64,000 nucleotides of DNA from Bradyrhizobium roseum (GTDB lineage Bacteria; Pseudomonadota; Alphaproteobacteria; Rhizobiales; Xanthobacteraceae), in assembly GCF_030413175.1 (NCBI RefSeq), contig NZ_CP129212.1, positions 1,178,001 to 1,242,000 of the forward strand, written 5' to 3'. Positions within the stretch are counted from its first letter, which is position 1; each line of letters starts with the position of its first letter. Positions 57,011 through 64,000 of the stretch are shown in pieces. The notes beneath the pieces were generated by a model. That model saw nothing but the letters and a program-made list of their open reading frames with translations, ran no database searches and was not told the origin of the DNA. A program made the translations under genes and the position numbers.

Positions 57011-57921
57011 GCGCGCGCCGCATCTTCGCGCGGCCGGCGCGCTATGCCGCGGTCGCACCCTATGTCTGGATGGGGCTGTTTTTCCTGGTGCCGTTCGGCT
57101 TCGTGCTGAAGATCAGCCTGTCGCAGACGGCAATCGCGCAGCCGCCCTATCTGCCGCTGTTCGATGTCACTGAAGGGTGGGCGGCGATCAAGGCGGCCTT
57201 CGCGCAGTTGTCGCTGGACAATTTCCGCCTGCTGGCCTCCGACAACCTCTATATCTCCTCTTACCTGCGCAGCCTCGTCGTTGCCGTCACCGCGACGCTG
57301 ATCCTGCTCTTGATCGGTTATCCCGTCGCCTATGGCATGGCGCGGCTGCCGCAGCGCTGGCAGGCGATCGCGATGATGCTGGTCATCGTGCCGTTCTGGA
57401 CCTCGTTCCTGATCCGCATCTATGCGTGGATCAACATCCTGCAGCATGACGGCCTGCTCAACCAGATTCTGCTGGCGCTGCATCTGGTTTCCGCGCCGGT
57501 GGTGTGGCTCTCGACCGACACCGCGATGTATATCGGCATCGTCTATTCCTATTTGCCGTTCATGATCCTGCCGTTGTACGCGACGCTGGCGAAGATGGAT
57601 CCCTCGCTGCTGGAAGCCGCCGGCGACCTCGGCGCGTCGCCGCTTCGCGCGTTCTGGCTGGTGACGTTTCCGCTGTCGCTGCCCGGCGTTGGCGCCGGCG
57701 CGCTGCTGTGCTTCATCCCTGTTGTCGGCGAATTCGTGATCCCTGATCTACTGGCCGGCTCCGGTTCGATGATGATCGGCCAGACGTTGTGGCTGGAATT
57801 CTTCACCAACAAGGACTGGCCGGTCGCCGCCGCGGCGGCCGTCGCGTTGCTGGTGCTGCTGGTGCCGCCCTTGCTGCTGTACGACCGGCTGCAGCGCCGT
57901 GAGTTGGAGGGCGGACGCTGA
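57007..57921 (+). CDS. ABC permease, PotB type
   Basis: The 304-residue permease has six membrane segments and the ATPase-contact EAA motif LEAAGDLGASPLRAFWLVTF (about residues 200-219). The membrane layout, starting RRIFARPARYAAVAPYVWMG, matches PotB/PotH-type permeases. It overlaps the ATPase gene by 4 bases and the next permease by 1 base (57921), indicating coupled translation. Confidence 0.92.
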
Positions 57922-58736
57922 TGGCGCAGCGGATCGGGCAGATATCGCGCTTCAACATTACCGCGCTGGCGCTCGGGATGGCGTTTCTGTACCTGCCGAT
58001 CGTCATCCTCGTGATCTATTCGTTCAATGCCTCGCGGCTGGTGACGGTATGGGGCGGCTGGTCGCTGCGCTGGTATCACGAGTTCTTCAACGATCGCGCG
58101 ATGCTCGATGCCGCCTGGATGAGCCTGCGCGTCGCCGCGGTGTCCGCCAGCATCGCGACGCTGCTCGGCACGCTGGCGGCGGTGGGGCTGGTGCGCGGCG
58201 AACGTTTTCGCGGGCGTTCGCTGTTTTCCGGCATGCTCTATGCGCCGCTGGTGATGCCGGAGGTGATCTCGGGGTTGTCGCTGCTGCTGCTGTTCGTGGC
58301 GCTCAACGCCGAGCGCGGCTTCTGGACGGTGACGATCGCCCATACCACGCTGACCATGTGTTTTGTGACCGTGGTCGTGCAGTCGCGCCTCGCCGCGCTC
58401 GACCGCAGCCTGGAGGAGGCCGCGATGGACCTCGGCTGCGATCCGCTGCAGGCGTTTCTTCGCGTGACGCTGCCGCTGATCGTGCCGGCGATCGCCGCGG
58501 GCTGGATGCTGGCCTTCACGCTCTCGCTCGACGATGTCGTGATCGCGAGTTTTACCACCGGCCCCGGTTCGGCGACGCTGCCGATCCGGATCTATTCCGA
58601 GGTGCGGCTCGGCGTGAAACCCGAGATCAACGCGATCTGCACCATGGTGATCGCATTGATCGCGGTGGTGATCGTGATCGCGTCGCTGGCGTCGAAGCTG
58701 TCGAGTTCGGACGGCAAGAGCGCGGCGCCGCTTTAG
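57921..58736 (+). CDS. ABC permease, PotC type
   Basis: This 271-residue permease has six membrane segments and the EAA motif LEEAAMDLGCDPLQAFLRVT (about residues 163-182). It completes a membrane pair with the PotB-type permease. The start codon shares one base with the previous stop (TGATG). No PotD-like binding protein gene follows; the next gene is on the other strand, with stops only 5 bases apart. The binding protein must be encoded elsewhere or be missing. Confidence 0.92.
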   Translation: MAQRIGQISRFNITALALGMAFLYLPIVILVIYSFNASRLVTVWGGWSLRWYHEFFNDRAMLDAAWMSLRVAAVSASIATLLGTLAAVGLVRGERFRGRSLFSGMLYAPLVMPEVISGLSLLLLFVALNAERGFWTVTIAHTTLTMCFVTVVVQSRLAALDRSLEEAAMDLGCDPLQAFLRVTLPLIVPAIAAGWMLAFTLSLDDVVIASFTTGPGSATLPIRIYSEVRLGVKPEINAICTMVIALIAVVIVIASLASKLSSSDGKSAAPL

Positions 58737-58741
58737 TCTCG

Positions 58742-59593
58742 TTATGACTTGACGGCGCCCGCGGTCAATCCGCCGACCATATACCGCTTGAACGCGTAGT
58801 AGATCGCGGCCGGCGGCAGCGCGTAGATGAAGCCTGTCGTCATCAGCAATTCCCATGGCGAATCGTCGGCGGCCAGGAAGTTGCCAAGCGCCACGGGAAG
58901 CGTGATCTCGGTATCTTTTGACAGCAGCAGGAACGCGTAGAGATACTCGTTCCAGGCCAGCAGGATCGCGTAGGTGCCGATTGCCACCAGCGACGGCATC
59001 ATCAGCGGCACATAGACCAGCCGAAACAGCTGCAGCGTGGTGGCGCCGTCCATGGTAGCGGCTTCGTCGAGTTCGACCGGCAGCTTGTCGGAGGCCTGCT
59101 TCAGCACCCAGATCGCGTAGGGCGAAGCGATCGTCACCATTGCGAGGATCAGCGACCAGTGATTGTTGAGCAGGCCGTAGGTGCCCATGGTGCGGTACAT
59201 CGGCACGGCGAGGAACGCCGCCGGGATGAAATAGGTGAGTAGCGCGAGATTCATCACCCAGCGTCCGCCGGGCACGCGCAGCCGCGAGATCGAGAACGCG
59301 GCGGCGGTCGCGATCATCAAGGTCAATGCGCCGGCCGACAGCGCGATGACAACCGAATTCAGGAACTGGGCCCAGAAGTCGCGCAGGAAGTAATGCTGCT
59401 GGTGGAACACGATGTTGAAGTTGTTCAGCGTCGGATGCGCCGGCCACAGTTTGCCCGAGAACGCGTCTTCCTTCGGCGAAATCGCGAACAGGAACATGTG
59501 GTAGATCGGCACCATGGTCCAGATGAACACGGGAATGCCGATCAGCAGCAGTTTTGCTTCGGTGCCGATTTCGCGGAGTGTTGGCAGCTTCAT
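58742..59593 (-). CDS. Sugar-type ABC permease, MalG family
   Basis: The 283-residue permease has six membrane segments and the EAA motif DEAATMDGATTLQLFRLVY (about residues 188-206). It starts at ATG 59593, overlapping the stop of the MalF-type gene by 4 bases. The reading frame stays open further upstream inside that gene, but homologues begin here. It belongs to the CUT1-like family of carbohydrate importers. The gene ends 5 bases from the convergent PotC-type gene. Confidence 0.9.
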   Translation of the reverse strand: MKLPTLREIGTEAKLLLIGIPVFIWTMVPIYHMFLFAISPKEDAFSGKLWPAHPTLNNFNIVFHQQHYFLRDFWAQFLNSVVIALSAGALTLMIATAAAFSISRLRVPGGRWVMNLALLTYFIPAAFLAVPMYRTMGTYGLLNNHWSLILAMVTIASPYAIWVLKQASDKLPVELDEAATMDGATTLQLFRLVYVPLMMPSLVAIGTYAILLAWNEYLYAFLLLSKDTEITLPVALGNFLAADDSPWELLMTTGFIYALPPAAIYYAFKRYMVGGLTAGAVKS

Positions 59594-60462
59594 CGCGACA
59601 ACCGTTTCATCATGAAATAGACCAGCGGCAGCACGAACGGCAGCGCGCAGACGATCGAGGCCATCGCCAGCGAGAGCTGGTCGAGGCGGAGATAGCGGAT
59701 GCCGAGCGTGGCCAGAACGTGGGTGAGGTCGGCGGGCCCGCCGCCGGTGAGCAGATAGACGCTGTTGAAGTCGCCGAGCGTCCAGATCATCGATAGCAGC
59801 GTGCAGGTGACGTAGAGCGTCTGCATCGACGGCCAGGTGATGAAACGGAACTTCTGAAACCAGGTGGCGCCGTCGACGTCGGCGGCCTCGTACATGTCGT
59901 GCGAGATCGCCAGCCGCCCCGTCATCAGGATCAACGTCCAGAACGGCAGCGATTTCCAGATGTGTACGCCGATCGCCATGGCAAGCGCCACCGTCGGGTC
60001 GTTCAGCCAGTTCGGGCCGTCCTCGCCGGTGAGCTTGAAGATCAGCTGGTTGACCACGCCCCATTCCGGATTGAACATGAAGCGCACGGACAGAATGGTC
60101 GGGATCGACGGCACCGCCCAGGGCAGGATGAACAGCACCGACAGCCATTTGATCCAGGTGCGCTGCTGGGCGAAGAAGCCGGACAAAAACAGCGCGATCG
60201 CCATCTTGATGTTGATGCCGATGACGAGGAAGATCAGCGTATTGACGGCGGCGCGCGCAAAGATCGGGTCGTGCCACAGCGCGACATAGCTCGCCGGATG
60301 CCGCGCTAGCCACAGCCCGTAGCCGACGGGATAGACCACGAAGGCGAGAAACACGAGGGCGTAGGGCGCCAGCAGCACGATGCCCCACACCTGCGGCGTC
60401 GTCAGCCGGGCTGACAACGGCGGGGCGGGTAGCTCGTGATCGGCCGAAAGCGTGATTGCCAT
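59590..60462 (-). CDS. Sugar-type ABC permease, MalF family
   Basis: This 290-residue permease has six membrane segments and the EAA motif YEAADVDGATWFQKFRFITW (about residues 184-203). ATG 60462 gives the normal short cytoplasmic start; an upstream in-frame start at 60504 is possible. It forms a pair with the MalG-type permease, with which it overlaps by 4 bases, and follows the binding protein gene by 100 bases containing a palindromic repeat. Confidence 0.9.
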   Translation of the reverse strand: MAITLSADHELPAPPLSARLTTPQVWGIVLLAPYALVFLAFVVYPVGYGLWLARHPASYVALWHDPIFARAAVNTLIFLVIGINIKMAIALFLSGFFAQQRTWIKWLSVLFILPWAVPSIPTILSVRFMFNPEWGVVNQLIFKLTGEDGPNWLNDPTVALAMAIGVHIWKSLPFWTLILMTGRLAISHDMYEAADVDGATWFQKFRFITWPSMQTLYVTCTLLSMIWTLGDFNSVYLLTGGGPADLTHVLATLGIRYLRLDQLSLAMASIVCALPFVLPLVYFMMKRLSR

Positions 60463-60505
60463 GGTCTGAACTCTATTCTCAGGAGACGCCGGCCGCAGCC
60501 ACACC

Positions 60506-60531
60506 GTCGTCCCGGCCTGCGCCGGGACGAC
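60506..60531. repeat. REP-like palindrome between binding-protein and permease genes
   Basis: A perfect 11-base inverted repeat GTCGTCCCGGC (60506-60516) and GCCGGGACGAC (60521-60531) has a 4-base loop. This is a common intergenic palindrome in Bradyrhizobium-type genomes. Its position between the binding-protein gene and the permease genes could lower expression of the permeases relative to the binding protein, as in maltose-type operons. Confidence 0.65.
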
Positions 60532-60562
60532 AAGTTAAGAGCGGCGGCCGGCATCGCTTACT

Positions 60563-61942
60563 TTAACCCGCGATCTGCTTGATGCGGGTGATCAGTTCGT
60601 CGACGGCCTTTTCGACGGGCACCTTCTCGCTCACCACGCGGTTCATCGCCTTGGCCCAGACGTTCTCGTTGTTGAGGATGGTGAACTTCCAGTTCTTGGT
60701 GAAGTCGAACGGCGTGGTGCCGCCGGTGAACTGGTTGTACACCGCCTTGCGATGGCGGTCAGCCTGCCAGAACGGGCTCTGCTGGCTGGCCGTCGTCACC
60801 GGGAACCAGCGGCCGAGCGCGCCTTCAATATAGGGCCGCAGGTTTTCCTCCTGCATCAGGAACTTGATGAACTCCTTGCCCTCGGTCTTGTTCTTGGCGA
60901 CCGCGAACATCAGGCCGGTCTTGACGTCGGAGCGGTACTTGATCGGCGTGCCGTCCGGCTTGTTGGGGAACGAGGCGGTGATGATGGTCTCGTCGTAGTT
61001 CTTCTTGCCCAGCGCCCGCTGTTCCGGCGTCAGCGCGGCGTTGTTGGAGTCGTCGAGCCATTTGGCCGCGATCGAGATCGTGAAGTTGTGCGTCATCACG
61101 ATCGTCTTGTTGTGGAAGGCGACGTTGTTGTCGGGATCCTTCCAGGTGGTGGAGGAGGGCGGCGTGCAGCCCTTGATGTAGGTGTCGGTGTAGTCCTTGA
61201 GCGCCTTGATCAGGTTCTCGCGCACCTTGGGATCGTCGACCAGGAGCTTGCCGTCGTCGTCGACCAGCTTGACGTTGTAGGCGTCCATGAAGGTGTAGAA
61301 CGACTGGAACGAGTCGGTCGATTCCACGCCCATCGGCTGGCCGACGGCGTAGACGCGCTGGCCGGTGGCCTTGCGGCTGGAGGACTGCACCTTGTCGCAC
61401 CAGAACGACCAGTAGTCTTCCCACTTGGTCGGGATGTCGCTCTGCTTGAAGCCGGCCTGCTCCAGCATGTCCTGCCAGATCTGCACATGCATGCTCTGCT
61501 GCTTCAGCGGAAAGCCGTAATAGGCCTTCTTCTTGGCAACGTCGTTATAGAGCAGCACGGTTTCCAGCGTGTTCGGCGCGAACGCCGACTTCATCGGCGT
61601 CATGATGTCGGTGAGGTCCTCGAGCTTGCCTTCAAAGGCCCACTTGCCCTGCGCCTGCACGTCGTAGCTGTCGGAATAGGCGACGTCGGGCACGGTGCCG
61701 GAATCCAGCGCCGCCACGGTCTTCGGAATCATGTCCTGGATGGCGTATTGCGACAGCTCGACCTTGATACCCGTCTTGGCCTCGAACTTCTTGATCGCCT
61801 CGAGGAGCGCGTCGTCCTCGGATTTGTAGAAGCCCTTGCCGAACCAGACCGTGATGGTCTTCTGCTGGGCCAGCGCGGGCGCCGTGGCGTACAATAGCCC
61901 AGCGGCTGCGACCGCGAGTGAAACTGATCTCCTGGATATCAC
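60563..61942 (-). CDS. Extracellular solute-binding protein, family 1 (sugar ABC transporter)
   Basis: The 459-residue periplasmic protein has a signal peptide (about residues 1-25, ALAQ cleavage) followed by a type 1 binding-protein fold: TITVWFGKGFYKSEDDALLE, KFEAKTGIKVELS, SGTVPDVAYSDS. It is likely the ligand-binding component of the importer formed with the MalF/MalG-type permeases downstream. No ATPase gene is present in this cluster, so the importer may use one from elsewhere. The ligand cannot be read from the sequence. Confidence 0.9.
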   Translation of the reverse strand: MISRRSVSLAVAAAGLLYATAPALAQQKTITVWFGKGFYKSEDDALLEAIKKFEAKTGIKVELSQYAIQDMIPKTVAALDSGTVPDVAYSDSYDVQAQGKWAFEGKLEDLTDIMTPMKSAFAPNTLETVLLYNDVAKKKAYYGFPLKQQSMHVQIWQDMLEQAGFKQSDIPTKWEDYWSFWCDKVQSSSRKATGQRVYAVGQPMGVESTDSFQSFYTFMDAYNVKLVDDDGKLLVDDPKVRENLIKALKDYTDTYIKGCTPPSSTTWKDPDNNVAFHNKTIVMTHNFTISIAAKWLDDSNNAALTPEQRALGKKNYDETIITASFPNKPDGTPIKYRSDVKTGLMFAVAKNKTEGKEFIKFLMQEENLRPYIEGALGRWFPVTTASQQSPFWQADRHRKAVYNQFTGGTTPFDFTKNWKFTILNNENVWAKAMNRVVSEKVPVEKAVDELITRIKQIAG

Positions 61943-62366
61943 GTTGTTCTCCCTGAAAACGCCGGCTTATTAACCGGTTGGACAATGATAGCGCAACCAT
62001 AAAGCGTTATAAAGATGGTGCGAGGCAAACTTCAGTAGGGGGACATTCCGGGCGCAAATGCGGCGGCGGCCTTGCCACAGCATTTTGGTTCAATCATTTG
62101 GTTCAATCATTTTCGCCCACAGATACCGGTGGCGGCCGGGCGGACGCGCTCCACATGAACCCTGAACCCGTGGCGAGACCGTCATGCCCGCCGCCGGGTC
62201 TCTTCATTGGCGAGCCCGATGGCAGGGCCCCGCCGGGGCATCCGGCACGCCGCGACTTGTCGATTGGGTCACGGCCGTCTCTGGAATACCGGCCCGCCCG
62301 GCCAAGGCCGGGCGATGACAACCGAATATGCATCGGCAGTCTCGCGATGCGCCCCTTGCGTCTTGA
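61943..62366. other. Intergenic region with tandem repeat and REP-like palindrome
   Basis: These 424 bases lie between the start of the binding-protein gene and the stop of the YdhR-like gene, and hold no supported gene. TTTGGTTCAATCA occurs twice in direct tandem (62084-62096 and 62097-62109). A REP-like palindrome CGCCCGGCC (62295-62303) and GGCCGGGCG (62306-62314) lies about 50 bases past the YdhR-like stop. The first 150 bases next to the binding-protein gene presumably hold its promoter. Confidence 0.55.
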
Positions 62367-62705
62367 TCAGGCCGCGACCTCGATCGCCTTGCCGTTGACG
62401 CGGGTTTCTTCCTTCATGTTGTCGACTGTCACATGAGTGTCGTACCAGGTAAGGCGGGGCCGAACCCCGAAGCGCGCGGTCAGGTCGGCGATGCGCGCTT
62501 CGGTAAACCAGGCTTCCGCCGCTTCACGGCTGTCCCAGAGATAGACGCCGCCGGTGCCATTTTCCCCGTTCAGGTAATCCTTGCGGATCAATCCTTTGCC
62601 GGCAAGGCCGCGATAGGTCGGCGCGGTCGACGTGCCGCCTTTTATGGCCTGTTCCTCGGAGCGTTTTGGCAAATCGAACTGAACGACAACGATGCAATTG
62701 GGCAT
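62367..62705 (-). CDS. YdhR-like monooxygenase-type protein
   Basis: The 112-residue protein has a ferredoxin-like dimeric alpha/beta barrel pattern, starting MPNCIVVVQFDLPKRS, with GLIRKDYLNGENGTGGVYLW (about residues 38-57) and AEAWFTEARIADLTARFG as in the YdhR family of putative monooxygenases. Such proteins lack cofactor-binding motifs; their reaction is mostly unknown. ATG 62705 is preceded by GGAGGA. It is divergent from the FkbM methyltransferase gene. Confidence 0.7.
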   Translation of the reverse strand: MPNCIVVVQFDLPKRSEEQAIKGGTSTAPTYRGLAGKGLIRKDYLNGENGTGGVYLWDSREAAEAWFTEARIADLTARFGVRPRLTWYDTHVTVDNMKEETRVNGKAIEVAA

Positions 62706-62831
62706 GGGGAGTCCTCCGGTCAGGTCGGGTATCATGCGCTGAATTTTTAAGCCTGGTCAAAGGCCGGTTGAGATCGGCACAGAAGCGTGATCCCGTCTGC
62801 ATCGGCAGTCCGGAGAGAACCGAGGAAGCGA

Positions 62832-63764
62832 ATGGAATTATCCTACTCACAGAATCTCGAAGACTATCATCTCTCGCTTGCCTTCACCGGACAGGCTGCC
62901 GGAACCTACATCGATGTCGGCGCGGGGCATCCGGTCGCCGACAACGTCTCATTCTGGTTCTATGAACGCGGCTGGCGCGGCATCGTCGTCGAGCCGCAGC
63001 CCGAACTTGCGGCGCTTTATCAGCGGCTGCGTCCGCGCGACGTCGCGGTTCGTAGCCTGGTCGGACGTCACTGCGGCGAAATGGATTTTCATGTGGTCGA
63101 GCGCCTGCACGGGCTCTCGACGACGGTGGAAGGCCTGGCGCAAAAGGCAAAGGACCTTGGCGCCGATTATCAGACGGTTCGCACGCCAGTGACCACGCTG
63201 GCAAAACTATGCGAGAAGCACGATCTCGGCGCGATCGACTTCCTCAAGATCGATGTCGAGGGCGCCGAAGGCGATGTTCTGTTCGGCGGCGACTGGCAAC
63301 GGTTTCGACCCAAGGTGATCGTCGCCGAAGCGGTGACGCCGCTGGCGTCGGAGCAGGGATGGCAGGACTGGGAGCCGTTTCTTCTGGCGCAGGGCTACCG
63401 TTTCGCACTGTTCGACACGCTCAACCGCTTCTATGTCGCGCAGGAACATCCCGATATCCTGGCGCGCCTTCCGTCCGAGCGGGCGCCGTGGCACGCGGTT
63501 CGCCACATGTACGAGATCGGTCGCGCGCCCGACAACGAGCTGCATCCCGATCACGCGTTGGCGCAGGATCTCGCGCGCGGGTTTTGGGCGAGCCTGCCTC
63601 ATCTCGATCCGGACCTGTTGACATCGCTTCTGGCGCGCGCCCGCCGAATTTCGAAATCCGACGACATCGCAGCGCTGGCGTCCACGGTCGATACCGAACC
63701 GTTTCGCGCCGCACTCGGCCGCATCGCCTGCGGGTATGACGGCGGACAGATCGTCGATGAGTGA
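62832..63764 (+). CDS. FkbM family methyltransferase
   Basis: This 310-residue protein has an AdoMet-dependent methyltransferase fold of the FkbM group. It starts MELSYSQNLEDYHLSLAF, has the AdoMet motif YIDVGAGHPVADNVSFWF (about 25-42) and the conserved IDFLKIDVEGAE (about 136-147). FkbM enzymes O-methylate sugars and polyketides; the acceptor here is not known. ATG 62832 follows GAGGAAGCG. The C-terminal part (about 210-310) is outside the core fold and unassigned. Confidence 0.85.
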   Translation: MELSYSQNLEDYHLSLAFTGQAAGTYIDVGAGHPVADNVSFWFYERGWRGIVVEPQPELAALYQRLRPRDVAVRSLVGRHCGEMDFHVVERLHGLSTTVEGLAQKAKDLGADYQTVRTPVTTLAKLCEKHDLGAIDFLKIDVEGAEGDVLFGGDWQRFRPKVIVAEAVTPLASEQGWQDWEPFLLAQGYRFALFDTLNRFYVAQEHPDILARLPSERAPWHAVRHMYEIGRAPDNELHPDHALAQDLARGFWASLPHLDPDLLTSLLARARRISKSDDIAALASTVDTEPFRAALGRIACGYDGGQIVDE

Positions 63765-63818
63765 GAGACGGCGAATGTTGTCAGCGTGTCTCAATGTCTC
63801 CCGCGCATATGCCGACGT

Positions 63819-63998
63819 TCAAAACGAATTCGCCAACTCGATCTCCGCCTTCAGCGCGGCGATCCGCCGCTCGGCTTCCTTTGCCGTCAAATCCCGCTCG
63901 AACAATTTCGGCTGATAGGCCTCGGCGCTGAGCGTGCGCAGCGTCGCTAGTTGGCGGGGTGTCATGGGGGCGTCCACCTGATCGGGGAGGCGGGGCAT
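63819..63998 (-). CDS. DUF3072 family small protein (may extend beyond window)
   Basis: The 59-residue minus-strand frame ends at 63819 and contains MTPRQLATLRTLSAEAYQP and LTAKEAERRIAALKAEIEL, the pattern of DUF3072, a short helical family found in rhizobia. The likely start is ATG 63998 or ATG 63965; the gene could begin outside the window. No function is known. Confidence 0.65.
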   Translation of the reverse strand: MPRLPDQVDAPMTPRQLATLRTLSAEAYQPKLFERDLTAKEAERRIAALKAEIELANSF

Positions 63999-64000
63999 TT

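Noticed and set aside
58742..60388. A single 548-residue minus-strand protein covering both sugar permeases
   Set aside because: Only the last 283 residues read as a permease; the first part is an out-of-frame reading of the MalF-type gene. Two overlapping genes explain the region.

Overview
This 64 kb window is high-GC chromosomal DNA from an alphaproteobacterium of the Bradyrhizobium type (Nitrobacteraceae). The assignment rests on the gene set and order (tol-pal, tilS-ftsH; pyk-DUF1036-DUF1244-GapR; a 50-residue aa3 oxidase subunit IV before split pntAA/pntAB/pntB), on the very high coding density, and on intergenic palindromes of the kind common in this group. I see no rRNA, tRNA, insertion sequence, prophage or CRISPR array. 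Most of the window looks like core or stable accessory genome.

Region by region. 1-1.1 kb: the 5' part of a class C beta-lactamase-like serine hydrolase running off the left edge, then a gene-poor stretch with a possible remnant of a nitrate/taurine-type binding protein. 1.66-16.6 kb: the cell-envelope block tolQ-tolR-tolA-tolB ... pal ... cpoB ... tilS-ftsH. It is interrupted by a membrane GGDEF-EAL protein and a FeeM-like N-acyl amino acid synthase between tolB and pal, by an alpha/beta hydrolase between pal and cpoB, and by a manganese catalase-DUF892 fusion between cpoB and tilS. 16.7-20.8 kb: DUF2867 protein, GT87 membrane glycosyltransferase, TetR regulator, secreted lipase-like hydrolase. 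20.9-23.9 kb: pyruvate kinase coupled to a DUF1036 protein, divergent from DUF1244 and the nucleoid protein GapR. 24.1-28.0 kb: YcbK-type and YcbB-type peptidoglycan enzymes side by side.

28.4-35.2 kb: an orphan sigma-54 response regulator, TerC protein, small membrane protein, a coupled XRE regulator/unknown-protein pair, oligoendopeptidase F, an intradiol dioxygenase homologue, and an AbrB-Doc toxin-antitoxin module with a clear operator. 35.3-40.8 kb: aa3 CoxIV, the three-subunit proton-translocating transhydrogenase, an alpha/beta hydrolase, a ChaA-type antiporter and a cupin. 41-49.3 kb: low-complexity membrane-anchored protein, TPR lipoprotein, rpsU, aqpZ, purEK, a diguanylate cyclase, a run of very small conserved proteins including two DUF465 proteins, and an L-2-hydroxyglutarate dehydrogenase-like flavoprotein. 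49.5-64 kb: a second PAS-GGDEF-EAL protein, an ABC-F ATPase with a possible leader peptide and hairpin, glpD followed by a Pot-type ABC transporter without binding protein, a convergent sugar-type ABC transporter without ATPase, a YdhR-like protein, an FkbM methyltransferase and a DUF3072 protein.

Functionally the window is dominated by envelope maintenance (Tol-Pal, L,D-transpeptidase, M15 peptidase, FtsH) and c-di-GMP signalling (three GGDEF proteins). The most interesting arrangement is the placing of a c-di-GMP enzyme and an N-acyl amino acid synthase, preceded by overlapping palindromes, inside the Tol-Pal locus. All functional names are family-level assignments read from the sequence; no database search was run.
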